Shown: positions 25,510 through 34,529, counted from the stretch's first letter. The stretch is 64,000 nt of DNA from Crocinitomicaceae bacterium (GCA_024643545.1 JAHEMR010000004.1:62001-126000), one strand, 5' to 3'. The notes: generated by a model not told the origin, from the sequence alone. Numbers and translations are program-made.

Positions 25510-27327
25510 ATGAAAAAAATCTACTTATTAACTGCTTTGGCATTTGCTAGCTTAGGTGTTTCTGCGCAGAAACATAAATTAGCTGCAAAAGAAATGAATG
25601 TGGAAGTCATTCAAAAACCAAATTTCAAACCTGCTTCACAGCAAAAAGTGACAATTTGGTCTAATGACTTTTCAACTGCTTCACAATGGGCTATTTCGAA
25701 CTTAACAAACGATGCTCAAGATTGGGTTATCTCTACAAGTACGTCTACAACCCTTGGATACAGTACTGGTGCTTGGGTTGATCCAAACAATACTGTAACA
25801 AACGAAAACGGATATGCATTATTCGATTCAGATTTAGTTGGAACAAGTACAGGAACACAAGATGCGCTTTTGACGTATACAGGTTCTATCAACTGTGCGT
25901 CTTATCCAAACGTAATTCTTGAGTTTAATCAACGTGTACGTATGTGGCAAACAACGGAAACAATTTTTGAAGTAAGTAACGATAATGGTGCTACTTGGGT
26001 TCAATTTCCAGTGAATTTAGACAAAGCAACAAGTACACTTTACCAAGAGACTTCTCAAGTAAACATTACTTCTGTAGCTGGTGGACAAGCAAACGTAAAA
26101 TTACGTCTTCGCTACATCGGTGCTTGGGATTACGCATGGTTAGTAGATGATTTAAAAATCATCGAGCAACCACCTTACGATCTACGTTCATTAACACCAT
26201 TTGTTGCTGGAACAAACAATATCGGTATTGAATACGGAAAAACGCCAGTTGCTCACCTAGACGCTAGCTATGATATCGGAGGAAGCGTATTAAACTTCGG
26301 TTCTGCTACAAACACAAATACAGTTGCTAACGTGAATTTTGGTGCTGGATTAAGTTACAATTACTCAGTTGGTTCAATTAACTCTGGTGATACGTTATCT
26401 TACGGTGGTACTGAAACACCATCATTGGCTGTTGGAACATACAACGGTGTTTACACTATTTCTTCTACAGAGGAAGTTGCTGGAAGTCCATTATTTGCAA
26501 ACAATATTGGAAACCGCAATTTTGAAGTAACGAACAATGTATACGCTTTGGATGGAATTGGTGTAAATCCAACTTCATCGCAAGTAACAACTACACTTGG
26601 ATCAAACTCATTCAACACACCAACTGGAACAATTTTCGCAAACATGTATCACTTACGTGGTGGAAACACAAACAATGTTGTTGTTTCTTTGGAAATTGGA
26701 ATCTCAAGCGCTACAACAGCTGGAACATCTATTCAAGTTTCTATGATTGATACCGCTACATTCTTTGCAGATGGATACCAATCGTTGACTGACTTAAACG
26801 GAAACGTTGCTGAAAGTGACTACTACACAGTTACTGCAGCGGATGTTGCGGCAGGTAAAATCACGGTATTCTTCCCTCAACCAGTTGCGTTAGCAGATGA
26901 TGCTTATTACGCAGCAGTATTAACAGAAGTTGATGCTTCTAACACGAACATCATCCGAATCTTGAATGACGAAACAGTTCTTCAACCAACTTATGCTTCA
27001 ATGATTCACTTAATTGGTGATGCAACATATTCAAACGGAAATGCTTTCGCGATCCGCATGAACATGGGTGTTTTAGGATTGGATGAAACAACTAACGCAA
27101 ACCTTTCTGTTTACCCTAACCCATCTTCAAATGTGGTTACAATTGAAAGTAACATGACTGAAGGTTCAATTCAAATCATTGACTTAACTGGAAAAGTTGT
27201 TGCGAATCAAACAGTAAATGGAGTTGCTACAGCATTCAACACAGCAGCTTTAACAAACGGAATGTACACAGTAATCCTTACAAACGGATCAACTGTTGAA
27301 ACACGTAAATTCATTGTTCAACACTAA
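25510..27327 (+). CDS. Secreted T9SS cargo protein with type A sorting domain
   Basis: 605 residues, signal peptide 1-20. The part near 48-218 ('IWSNDFSTASQWAISN' to 'AWLVDDLKI') resembles the jelly-roll/MAM-like domains found at the start of many secreted Bacteroidota proteins. Repetitive Ser/Thr/Asn-rich beta segments follow. The C-terminal sorting domain begins near 530 ('LSVYPNPSSNVVTIESN') and ends 'TRKFIVQH'. No enzyme motif is visible; a structural or adhesive surface role is likely. It has its own terminator and a likely promoter with one mismatch (TAAATTCG at 25479-25486). Confidence 0.85.
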   Translation: MKKIYLLTALAFASLGVSAQKHKLAAKEMNVEVIQKPNFKPASQQKVTIWSNDFSTASQWAISNLTNDAQDWVISTSTSTTLGYSTGAWVDPNNTVTNENGYALFDSDLVGTSTGTQDALLTYTGSINCASYPNVILEFNQRVRMWQTTETIFEVSNDNGATWVQFPVNLDKATSTLYQETSQVNITSVAGGQANVKLRLRYIGAWDYAWLVDDLKIIEQPPYDLRSLTPFVAGTNNIGIEYGKTPVAHLDASYDIGGSVLNFGSATNTNTVANVNFGAGLSYNYSVGSINSGDTLSYGGTETPSLAVGTYNGVYTISSTEEVAGSPLFANNIGNRNFEVTNNVYALDGIGVNPTSSQVTTTLGSNSFNTPTGTIFANMYHLRGGNTNNVVVSLEIGISSATTAGTSIQVSMIDTATFFADGYQSLTDLNGNVAESDYYTVTAADVAAGKITVFFPQPVALADDAYYAAVLTEVDASNTNIIRILNDETVLQPTYASMIHLIGDATYSNGNAFAIRMNMGVLGLDETTNANLSVYPNPSSNVVTIESNMTEGSIQIIDLTGKVVANQTVNGVATAFNTAALTNGMYTVILTNGSTVETRKFIVQH

Positions 27328-27351
27328 GAACAAGAAATTAAATAAATTGGG

Positions 27352-27381
27352 AAACCGCTCAGAAATGGGCGGTTTTTTTTT
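27352..27381 (+). terminator. Intrinsic terminator after the 605-residue T9SS cargo gene
   Basis: CCGCTC (27355-27360) pairs with GGGCGG (27367-27372) with one U-G pair and flanking A-T pairs; loop AGAAAT; nine T follow. It ends at the stop of the convergent hydrolase gene. Confidence 0.92.
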
Positions 27382-28141
27382 ATCTCAAACAGAATCCAAG
27401 TACACTGTCTACAAAGGCCTCTGGCGCTTCTGCATGTACCCAGTGTCCAGCATTTTCAATACTCACCAATGTTGAGTCTGGAAAATAAAATTCTAGGACC
27501 GGAATATCCTCTTCTAAAATATAATTGGACATTGCTCCACGAATGAACAAGGTAGTAATCAAAACCTCATCTTCCGGAAGTGCACTTAATATCTCTGGCA
27601 TAGCTGCCTCCAGCACAGGAAAGTTAACACGCCAAGAAAGTTTTCCCTTTTCCTTCCAATATAGGTTTTTCAAGAGAAATTGTCTTACCCCTTCAGAATC
27701 GATAAACTGTTTCAAAATAGACTCAGCTTCACTACGCGCGGATAAACTGCTTAAATCAATTGTATTGAACGCTTTTAAGATATGTTCATGATGCGATGGG
27801 TAAGATTTGACGCCCATGTCAACCACGATGAGTTTATCGAGGTATTTTGGGTGCTTTTGTGCAAAATGCATGGCAACTTTCCCTCCCATGGAGTGTCCGA
27901 GTAAAATCACCTGTTGTAAATCTAACTTTTGAAATAACTGTGCTAGATCCTCCACCATGAGCGCATAGGAAAAATCAGAAGACCAAGGTGAATGACCATG
28001 ATTTCTTAAATCGACCAAAATCACACGATAGTACTCGGCAAATTTTTTCGCTTGCGTTTGCCAATTATCCGAAAATCCAAAAAGTCCATGTAAAATTACC
28101 AGAGGCTTGCCCTCTCCCATCTCCCGATAATACAATTCCAT
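27380..28141 (-). CDS. Alpha/beta-fold hydrolase (YbfF-like esterase)
   Basis: 253 residues, cytoplasmic. Oxyanion motif HGLFG (18-22), 'LVDLRNHGHS' (42-51), nucleophile Ser84 in GHSMGG, and a C-terminal 'NAGHWVHAEAP' with the catalytic His near 230. These marks match the YbfF/esterase group of small acyl esterases. Natural substrate unknown. Its start shares one base with the stop of the upstream metal-domain lipoprotein (TAATG), so the two are coupled. Confidence 0.87.
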   Translation of the reverse strand: MELYYREMGEGKPLVILHGLFGFSDNWQTQAKKFAEYYRVILVDLRNHGHSPWSSDFSYALMVEDLAQLFQKLDLQQVILLGHSMGGKVAMHFAQKHPKYLDKLIVVDMGVKSYPSHHEHILKAFNTIDLSSLSARSEAESILKQFIDSEGVRQFLLKNLYWKEKGKLSWRVNFPVLEAAMPEILSALPEDEVLITTLFIRGAMSNYILEEDIPVLEFYFPDSTLVSIENAGHWVHAEAPEAFVDSVLGFCLR

Positions 28142-28506
28142 TACAATGCTTTGTTAGAAATCAATTTCGCTTTAAATTGATTGTCATTAATGGTGTTTAA
28201 AATCGAGGTGATTTTCTTGGGGGAAATCAACGTTGAGTCGTAGCTAACGTGTACTTTTTGCTCTTTTTGTTCTTCAATAAAGTTCACCTCAACTCGTTCC
28301 ACCGCTCCAGTCAATTTTAGCTCTTTGCGAATTGAACCGCCGCATCCCATTTGACATACCATTCCTTCCACAGAAAAATCTGCCTGACTATTCGAATGTA
28401 CAACTGCAGGTTTGTTTTTTATTACAGAAACCGGAATAGACTTTTGACTTGTTTCATTACAAGAAAAAAGGACTGCCGAAAGGATGATAAAGTAGCGCAT
28501 TTTCAT
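28141..28506 (-). CDS. Lipoprotein with heavy-metal-associated (HMA) domain
   Basis: 121 residues. Lipobox LFSC (Cys16) marks a lipoprotein. An HMA-fold domain (about 42-115, beta-alpha-beta-beta-alpha-beta) carries its metal motif as GMVCQMGCGGS, with three residues between the cysteines instead of the usual two (GMxCxxC). An extracytoplasmic copper or mercury carrier is plausible but untested. A TAATTTTG element ends 4 bases before the ATG (predicted leaderless). A second in-frame ATG lies two codons in. It is coupled to the hydrolase gene downstream. Confidence 0.82.
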   Translation of the reverse strand: MKMRYFIILSAVLFSCNETSQKSIPVSVIKNKPAVVHSNSQADFSVEGMVCQMGCGGSIRKELKLTGAVERVEVNFIEEQKEQKVHVSYDSTLISPKKITSILNTINDNQFKAKLISNKAL

Positions 28507-28510
28507 GTGA

Positions 28511-28518
28511 CAAAATTA
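28511..28518 (-). promoter_or_regulatory. Promoter -7 element (TAATTTTG), 4 bases before the HMA-lipoprotein ATG
   Basis: Exact TAnnTTTG on the minus strand. Divergent from the plus-strand element at 28553-28560; the two starts of transcription would be about 60 bases apart. Confidence 0.62.
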
Positions 28519-28552
28519 CACAGATTTATGATGGAAATTGCGGTTTCTTTAG

Positions 28553-28560
28553 TACATTTG
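28553..28560 (+). promoter_or_regulatory. Promoter -7 element (TACATTTG) for the 28576 lipoprotein
   Basis: Exact TAnnTTTG, 15 bases before the ATG at 28576. Confidence 0.65.
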
Positions 28561-28575
28561 AAAAAAAACTGAATC

Positions 28576-29007
28576 ATGAGAATCATACTTACAGCCCTTT
28601 TTATTTCGACTTTGATCTTTTCTTCTTGCAATAAATACAGCGAAGGACCAAAATTTTCTATGTTAACAAGAAAGGATCGCTTGTGTAATGATTGGGAATT
28701 AACAGCATATACAAATAGTGGTAACAATGCTTTCGATAAAGATTTCACAACTAAATTGAGCATCGATAAAGATGGGACATATTCCATGTCTAAAACCTAT
28801 AACGCTCTTGGGCAAATAAAAGGAACTTACTCAAATGGACGTTGGGAATTCGCTGACAAAGACCAAACACTTTACTTTTATGAAGATTCAACGTCAAAAC
28901 CAACGCATGAATTCAGCATCAAAGAATTACGCAACAAGGAATTAGTTATCGTGGAAGATATTTTTCAAACAGGAGAATCTCACCGTTACACATACCAACC
29001 TCAATAA
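28576..29007 (+). CDS. Small lipoprotein, lipocalin-like
   Basis: 143 residues. Lipobox FSSC with Cys18. The body reads as an up-and-down beta-barrel: 'DWELTAYTN', 'TTKLSIDKDGTYSMSKTY', 'QIKGTYSNGRWEFADKDQTLYFYE', 'KELVIVEDI'. The order 'W-L ... G-Y ... G-W-' is the pattern of small lipocalin-like Bacteroidota lipoproteins. Ligand unknown. Monocistronic, convergent with the 3-hydroxyanthranilate dioxygenase gene. Confidence 0.75.
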   Translation: MRIILTALFISTLIFSSCNKYSEGPKFSMLTRKDRLCNDWELTAYTNSGNNAFDKDFTTKLSIDKDGTYSMSKTYNALGQIKGTYSNGRWEFADKDQTLYFYEDSTSKPTHEFSIKELRNKELVIVEDIFQTGESHRYTYQPQ

Positions 29008-29023
29008 GGTTTATTTCTTTCTT

Positions 29024-29548
29024 CTAAACGAAATTCGGGTCAACTTCCATGACATGAGAACAGTTGCTGCACGTTCTCATTTCTTCAGATCCATAAAATT
29101 CTTTGAATCGAGGAATGAAATCCTTTTCGATGTTTTCTAATGGAAAACGATAGGTTTTTAAATGATGGTTGCATTTTTCGCAGAACCACATTAATCCATC
29201 TTGAAGATCAGTGCCTTTACGCACACGTTCGATAACTAATCCAACGGTGTTTTCTCCTCGTGATGGAGAATGTGGCGTGTTCGCAGGAAGTAAAAACATT
29301 TCACCTTCCTTAATGATTACGTCTTTCGCTTGACCATCTTCCTGAACACGCACCGTAATATCTCCTTCTATTTGATAGAATAGCTCCTCACCTTCATTGT
29401 AGTGATAGTCCTTTCTGGCATTTGGACCAGCGACAATCATCACAATGAAATCTCCTGCCTCCTTGTATAAATTCTTATTTGATACAGGTGGCTTCAGAAA
29501 ATCTCTGTTTTCATCGATCCACTTTTGAAGATTAAAAGGAGCTAACAT
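29024..29548 (-). CDS. 3-hydroxyanthranilate 3,4-dioxygenase
   Basis: 174 residues. Cleaves 3-hydroxyanthranilate toward quinolinate in the tryptophan-to-NAD route. The cupin iron ligands His49, Glu55 and His93 and substrate Arg45 match those of the characterised bacterial enzyme. The second, rubredoxin-like metal site is present as CEKC (Cys123, Cys126) and CSNC (Cys160, Cys163), as in bacterial rather than animal enzymes. It lies 19 bases past an acyl-CoA dehydrogenase gene on the same strand. The preceding pathway enzyme, kmo, is at the left window edge; kynureninase was not found here. Confidence 0.95.
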   Translation of the reverse strand: MLAPFNLQKWIDENRDFLKPPVSNKNLYKEAGDFIVMIVAGPNARKDYHYNEGEELFYQIEGDITVRVQEDGQAKDVIIKEGEMFLLPANTPHSPSRGENTVGLVIERVRKGTDLQDGLMWFCEKCNHHLKTYRFPLENIEKDFIPRFKEFYGSEEMRTCSNCSHVMEVDPNFV

Positions 29549-29567
29549 ACTTTGTATTTTTAAAAAA

Positions 29568-30710
29568 TTATTCTGCTAAAAGTCCGCGAGAAATTACGAT
29601 TTTCTGTACCTCTGACGTTCCTTCATAAATCTGAGTGATTTTCGCGTCGCGCATTAAACGCTCTACATGGTACTCTTTCACAAAACCATAACCACCATGA
29701 ATCTGAACAGCTTCAACTGTTTGCTCCATCGCTACTTTCGAAGCGTATAATTTAGCCATCGCACTTGATTGGTCGTAATTTCTTCCAGCATCTTTATCTG
29801 CAGCAGATTTATAAACTAGTAAACGTGCCGCTTCGATTTCTGTCGCCATGTCTGCTAGTTTAAATGCAATCGCTTGGTGCTTGTAAATTTCTTTGCCAAA
29901 CGCTTTTCGTTCTTTCGAATAAGCAAGGGCCAATTCTAAACCTCCGGCCGCAATTCCTAACGCTTGAGCAGCGATTCCAATTCGTCCACCACTTAAAACT
30001 TTCATGGCAAACGTAAATCCAAATCCATCCTCACCGATTCGGTTTGCTTTTGGAACTTTCACGTCATTGAAAAGCAAGGTGTGAGTATCGCTTCCACGAA
30101 TACCCATTTTATCTTCCTTCGCTCCAACAATAAATCCTTCCATTCCTCTTTCGATGATCAACGCATTGATTCCTTTGTGTCCAAGCTCTGTATTCGTTTG
30201 AGCAATTACTAAGTATGTTGATGCAGATGAACCATTTGTTATCCAGTTTTTTGTTCCATTTACCAAATAGTAATCTCCCATATCAATCGCAGTTGTACGT
30301 TGAGAGGTAGCATCCGATCCTGCTTCAGGCTCCGACAAACAAAATGCTCCGATTTTTTCTCCTGTTGCTAATGGAACTAGGAATTTTTGTTTTTGTTCTT
30401 CTGAACCGTATTTCTCCAATCCCCAACAAACCAATGAATTATTCACTGACATACAAACAGATGCAGAAGCATCTACCTTAGAGATCTCCTCCATCGCAAG
30501 AACATAAGACATGGTGTCCATTCCGCTACCTCCGTATTTCGGATCAACCATCATTCCCATAAATCCAAGCTCTGCTAATTGCTTGATTTCTTCCGCTGGG
30601 AAACGCTGATTGTTATCGCGATCGATTACTCCAGGTTTCAAAACGTTTTGAGCGAAATCTCTCGCTGCTTCTTTAACTGCCAATTGTTCTTCTGTCAATT
30701 CAAAATTCAT
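29568..30710 (-). CDS. Acyl-CoA dehydrogenase
   Basis: 380 residues from the ATG at 30710, which gives the standard N-terminus 'MNFELTEEQLAVKEAARDF'; the longer open frame would overlap anmK. FAD enzyme of fatty-acid or branched-chain acyl-CoA oxidation. Seen: 'FCLSEPEAGSDATSQ' near 124-138, 'NGTKNWITNG' near 151-160, 'RIGIAAQALGIA' near 240-251, and 'YEGTSEVQK' near 364-372 with the catalytic Glu. The sequence type is that of short-chain/branched acyl-CoA dehydrogenases. It is read from the TATTTTTG element at 30735-30742 and followed by the dioxygenase gene. Confidence 0.94.
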   Translation of the reverse strand: MNFELTEEQLAVKEAARDFAQNVLKPGVIDRDNNQRFPAEEIKQLAELGFMGMMVDPKYGGSGMDTMSYVLAMEEISKVDASASVCMSVNNSLVCWGLEKYGSEEQKQKFLVPLATGEKIGAFCLSEPEAGSDATSQRTTAIDMGDYYLVNGTKNWITNGSSASTYLVIAQTNTELGHKGINALIIERGMEGFIVGAKEDKMGIRGSDTHTLLFNDVKVPKANRIGEDGFGFTFAMKVLSGGRIGIAAQALGIAAGGLELALAYSKERKAFGKEIYKHQAIAFKLADMATEIEAARLLVYKSAADKDAGRNYDQSSAMAKLYASKVAMEQTVEAVQIHGGYGFVKEYHVERLMRDAKITQIYEGTSEVQKIVISRGLLAE

Positions 30711-30724
30711 GTTGATTGATTTTT

Positions 30725-30732
30725 TAATTTTG
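30725..30732 (+). promoter_or_regulatory. Promoter -7 element (TAATTTTG) for anmK
   Basis: Exact TAnnTTTG, 27 bases before the ATG at 30760. It lies 2 bases from the divergent element at 30735-30742. Confidence 0.65.
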
Positions 30733-30734
30733 AA

Positions 30735-30742
30735 CAAAAATA
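30735..30742 (-). promoter_or_regulatory. Promoter -7 element (TATTTTTG) for acyl-CoA dehydrogenase
   Basis: Exact TAnnTTTG on the minus strand, 24 bases before the ATG at 30710. The two divergent elements face each other across 2 bases, so polymerase bound at one should block the other. Confidence 0.65.
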
Positions 30743-30759
30743 ATCGAATTCTGCCAAGC

Positions 30760-31845
30760 ATGAAAGAAATGAATAGGAATAAAATGGAGATTTTGGGACT
30801 AATGTCCGGCACCTCACTTGATGGCTTGGACATTGCTCATGTGTCATTCGAATTTCTAGGTGACAAAATTCGTTTTGAGTTACACCATTCGCACACCTAT
30901 TCAATGGATGATTCACTGTTAGAAAAACTACACCTTGCCACAAAAATGTCCACTGAACAATTGTGCAAATTGGACAAAGAACTAGGGAATTATTTCGCTG
31001 TTTGTGTAGACCTTTTTATAGAAGAAAAGAACTTGGTAAAAAGTCAAATTGACGCAATTGCCACACATGGACAAACGATTTTTCATCAGCCACAAAATGG
31101 ATTCACCCTTCAAATCGGCTGTGGTTCTACCATTGCATATCACACAGGAATTCCGGTCATAAATGATTTTCGAACACTGGATGTCATTGCTGGCGGACAA
31201 GGTGCCCCCCTCGTCCCAATCGGTGATTTCGAACTATTCAAAGATGAGGCTGATTCCTTTTTAAATCTTGGTGGATTTGCAAATATTAGTTTCAAGAAAA
31301 AAAACATCATACAAGCCTTCGATATTGCACCAGCGAATCTACCTTCAAACCTATTAATGAAACAAATAGGAGAACTTTTCGATCGAAACGGAGAAAAAGC
31401 CCGATTAGGCGAAATCAATCAATCCTTGTTAGAAGGACTAAATTCTTTACCGTTTTATGCAAATAAAGCACCCAAATCTCTCGGGACAGAATGGTTAAAA
31501 AAGGAATACATGCCGTTGTTCAATCCATCCATTACGTTAGCGGATCTTTTGAGAACACACACGGAACATGTCGCCATTCAAATTGCAAAGATATTGAACG
31601 AAGAAAGCCTGACTTCCGTCTACATCACTGGTGGCGGAGCAAAAAACACCTTTTTAATCGAACGAATATCACACCATTACCATGGAACATGCATTATTCC
31701 AAGTAAGGAAATCATCGATTTTAAAGAAGCAATTGTGTTTGCATTTTTAGGTGCTCGTCACCTGCGAGGGGAAACGACAAATATCCCAAGTGTTACAGGA
31801 GCTTCTAAAGCCCTGTGCACGGGCGTCTATCATCGAGGTGCCTAA
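30760..31845 (+). CDS. anmK: Anhydro-N-acetylmuramic acid kinase
   Basis: 361 residues from 30760. Phosphorylates and opens anhydro-MurNAc in cell-wall recycling. ASKHA fold: GLMSGTSLDGLD near the start, 'IATHGQTIFHQP' near 104-115, 'FLNLGGFANIS' near 167-177, 'ITGGGAKN' near 288-295. Start is uncertain: ATGs at 30760, 30769 and 30784 are in frame; the frame also opens at 30709, but that lies upstream of the promoter. Confidence 0.92.
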   Translation: MKEMNRNKMEILGLMSGTSLDGLDIAHVSFEFLGDKIRFELHHSHTYSMDDSLLEKLHLATKMSTEQLCKLDKELGNYFAVCVDLFIEEKNLVKSQIDAIATHGQTIFHQPQNGFTLQIGCGSTIAYHTGIPVINDFRTLDVIAGGQGAPLVPIGDFELFKDEADSFLNLGGFANISFKKKNIIQAFDIAPANLPSNLLMKQIGELFDRNGEKARLGEINQSLLEGLNSLPFYANKAPKSLGTEWLKKEYMPLFNPSITLADLLRTHTEHVAIQIAKILNEESLTSVYITGGGAKNTFLIERISHHYHGTCIIPSKEIIDFKEAIVFAFLGARHLRGETTNIPSVTGASKALCTGVYHRGA

Positions 31846-31912
31846 TCCAATGGAAAATCATTGAATTGTTTGAAAATAATTTTAAAAACCTGCTTTAAAA
31901 GGACCATTTTCC

Positions 31913-31920
31913 TAATTTTG
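31913..31920 (+). promoter_or_regulatory. Promoter -7 element (TAATTTTG) for the gdh-nhaD-folC run
   Basis: Exact TAnnTTTG, 20 bases before the ATG at 31941. It would drive three tightly spaced genes. Confidence 0.65.
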
Positions 31921-31940
31921 CACCCTATACAACAAAAGAA

Positions 31941-33170
31941 ATGAAAGATTTACTTCAAAAATTTGAGAACAAACGACCTGAAATCGTTTTTGAGTGGAAA
32001 GATGCGGAAACAGAAGCTGAAGGATGGGTTGTTATCAACTCATTACGAGGTGGTGCAGCTGGAGGTGGAACACGCATGCGCGTTGGACTCGATAAACGTG
32101 AAGTAGAATCTTTGGCAAAAACCATGGAAGTGAAATTCACCGTTGCCGGACCCGCAATCGGTGGAGCGAAATCTGGAATTAACTTTGACCCCAAAGATCC
32201 CAGAAAAGAAGGAGTACTTAAACGTTGGTTTGCAGCGGTTAGTCCTCTTTTGAAACATTATTATGGAACCGGAGGAGACTTAAATGTGGATGAAATTCAT
32301 GAAGTCATTCCAATTACAGAGTCTTGTGGCGTATGGCATCCCCAAGAAGGCGTCTTCAATGGTCACTTTCAGCCGAAAGAGGCACAGAAAATGAACCGTA
32401 TTGGACAATTGCAGAGAGGGGTGTTAAAAGTGATTGAAGATGAAACCTTAAGTCCGGATGTAACTAGAAAATTTGTTGTTGCTGATATGATTACAGGTTT
32501 CGGAGTTTCTGAATCCATTCGTCATTATTTCTCTTTGTGGGGTGGTGACGTAAAAGATAAAAAAGTCATCGTTCAAGGATGGGGAAATGTTGGGTCCGCC
32601 GCGGCTTACTACCTTGCTCTGAATGGCGCAAAAATTGTTGGAATCATTGACCGCGTAGGTGGAATCATCAAAGAAGACGGATTAAGTTTCGATGAAGTGA
32701 AAGAATTGTTCCTATCCAAAAATGGAAACGAACTCAAAAGTGACGGAATGCTTTCATTTGACGAAGTAAATGCACAAATTTGGAATACACCTGCTGATGT
32801 ATTTATTCCTTGTGCGGGAAGTCGAATGTTTTCTGAAGAAAATTTAAATCAACTTCTTGCTGCAGGATTGAAAGTGATTTCTTCTGGAGCTAATGTGCCT
32901 TTTGCGGACAAAGAAATTTTCTTCGGTCCAATTGCTGAAAAAGCGGATGCGAACTTATCCCTTATTCCTGATTTTATCGCAAATTGTGGAATGGCAAGAG
33001 TGTTTGCTTATCTCATGAGCAATGACCTTGAAGCAATTGAGGATAAATTGATTTTTGAAGATACTAGTTCGATTATCTACAATGCCTTGAAAGCAACACA
33101 TGAATCAAATCAAGCAAAAACAAACATTGCGAATACAGCATTCGAAATTGCCTTGAAGCAATTGGTTTAG
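31941..33170 (+). CDS. Glu/Leu/Phe/Val-family amino acid dehydrogenase
   Basis: 409 residues. Oxidative deamination of an amino acid with NAD(P). Seen: 'SLRGGAAGGGTRM' near 33-45, 'VAGPAIGGAKSGI' near 68-80 with the catalytic-site Lys, 'GTGGDLNVDE' near 110-119, and the Rossmann motif 'GWGNVGSAAA' near 214-223. Length fits glutamate dehydrogenases of the small type, but some active-site regions look divergent ('IPITESCGVWHPQEG'), so the amino acid used is uncertain. nhaD starts 3 bases after it. Confidence 0.87.
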   Translation: MKDLLQKFENKRPEIVFEWKDAETEAEGWVVINSLRGGAAGGGTRMRVGLDKREVESLAKTMEVKFTVAGPAIGGAKSGINFDPKDPRKEGVLKRWFAAVSPLLKHYYGTGGDLNVDEIHEVIPITESCGVWHPQEGVFNGHFQPKEAQKMNRIGQLQRGVLKVIEDETLSPDVTRKFVVADMITGFGVSESIRHYFSLWGGDVKDKKVIVQGWGNVGSAAAYYLALNGAKIVGIIDRVGGIIKEDGLSFDEVKELFLSKNGNELKSDGMLSFDEVNAQIWNTPADVFIPCAGSRMFSEENLNQLLAAGLKVISSGANVPFADKEIFFGPIAEKADANLSLIPDFIANCGMARVFAYLMSNDLEAIEDKLIFEDTSSIIYNALKATHESNQAKTNIANTAFEIALKQLV

Positions 33171-33173
33171 TAA

Positions 33174-34523
33174 ATGTACGCTACCCTTTTACTCATATTT
33201 ATACTAGGTTATGTTTCAATTACGCTGGAGCATAAACTGAAAATAGATAAACTCGTTCCTGCTTTGTTAATGATGGTTCTATCTTGGGCCGTTATTTTTA
33301 TTGGCATTCCCATTTTTTGGCTCGATCCAAGCATCGGATTACACATAGATCCGAAATGCGGACAAGTGACATTGCCCGAGCTTATTGGTTCGATATCAGA
33401 GAAACGAGAGCAATTGGATGCCACCCTTTTACATCACTTTGGGAAAACGAGCGAAATTCTTATTTTCCTCATGGGTGCAATGACCATTGTCGAGATTATT
33501 GATCATTTTGATGGATTCAATAGCTTTAAAACACTCATTAAAACAAAACAGAAAATTTCCTTGCTTTGGGTGATTAGTTTATTGGCATTTTTCCTTTCTG
33601 CACTAATCGACAACTTGACGGCAACAATCGTTTTAATCAGTATCTTAAGGAAAATTGTTGCGGAAGCTGAACTGCGTAGATGGTACACCGGATTTATTAT
33701 TATCGCAGCGAATTCAGGTGGAGCATGGTCTCCTATCGGCGATGTAACAACGACTATGTTATGGATGAATCACAAAGTGAATGCCGGTTCCCTCATTCAA
33801 CACTTATTTTTACCCTCGCTCATTTCCGTGCTAGTCCCTGTTACAATTGCTTCGTACATGAAGGTGTTTAAAGGAGATCTCCCAAGCACTGAAATAATCC
33901 ATCAACCTAGAAAAAACAGTTCTTTCGTTCTTATCTCAGGCCTTTTTCTCATCGTACTCGTTCCGATTTTGAAAATGACTACACACTTACCTCCCTACAT
34001 GGGAATGATGTTTGCTCTCGGTTTGATGGCAATCTTGGCTGAAATTATAAGTAAGCGTCACTTTTCGCTAACAGATGTCTCTGCTGAAAACTCACATTCT
34101 AGTCCAACATTTAAAGCGTTGACGAAAATTGAACTTCCCAGCATTTTATTCTTTTTAGGAATTTTAATGACCATCGCTGCCATGGAATCCATGGGGATGA
34201 TTTACGGCTTCGGAATTCAAATACAAGAAACAATGGATGTGAATTTATTCGTCACATTATTAGGAATGAGTTCAGCAATCATCGATAATGTTCCAATTGT
34301 TGCCGCTTCCATGGGAATGTTTAGATTCGGTGTGGATCATGAAATATGGCATTTAATTGCATTTGCAGCTGGTACAGGAGGCTCCATGTTAATCATTGGA
34401 TCAGCTGCAGGTGTTGTCGCAATGGGTATGGAAAAAATATCTTTTTTCTGGTACCTAAAACGAATCTCACTCCTGGCTGCCATTGGATATTTTGCTGGAA
34501 TTTGTGTATTTTTTTTCAGTTAG
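33174..34523 (+). CDS. nhaD: Na+/H+ antiporter NhaD
   Basis: 449 residues, inner membrane, about 11-12 predicted helices. The family signatures are present: 'ALIDNLTATIVLISIL' near 143-158 and 'ANSGGAWSPIGDVTTTMLW' near 180-198, a region tied to ion transport in NhaD/ArsB-like carriers. A second 'IDNVPIVAAS' near 362-371 repeats the Asp-Asn pattern in the C-terminal half. Placed 3 bases after the dehydrogenase and 6 bases before folC. Confidence 0.92.
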   Translation: MYATLLLIFILGYVSITLEHKLKIDKLVPALLMMVLSWAVIFIGIPIFWLDPSIGLHIDPKCGQVTLPELIGSISEKREQLDATLLHHFGKTSEILIFLMGAMTIVEIIDHFDGFNSFKTLIKTKQKISLLWVISLLAFFLSALIDNLTATIVLISILRKIVAEAELRRWYTGFIIIAANSGGAWSPIGDVTTTMLWMNHKVNAGSLIQHLFLPSLISVLVPVTIASYMKVFKGDLPSTEIIHQPRKNSSFVLISGLFLIVLVPILKMTTHLPPYMGMMFALGLMAILAEIISKRHFSLTDVSAENSHSSPTFKALTKIELPSILFFLGILMTIAAMESMGMIYGFGIQIQETMDVNLFVTLLGMSSAIIDNVPIVAASMGMFRFGVDHEIWHLIAFAAGTGGSMLIIGSAAGVVAMGMEKISFFWYLKRISLLAAIGYFAGICVFFFS

Positions 34524-34529
34524 GCTAAG

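Noticed and set aside
25510-27327. Horizontally acquired gene, judged from Thr/Asn-rich codons
   Set aside because: The composition follows from the beta-rich secreted protein type; promoter, terminator and sorting tail fit the resident system.
31848-31863. Terminator after anmK
   Set aside because: Only a 5-bp AT-rich stem (CAATG/CATTG) without a T tract; too weak to call.
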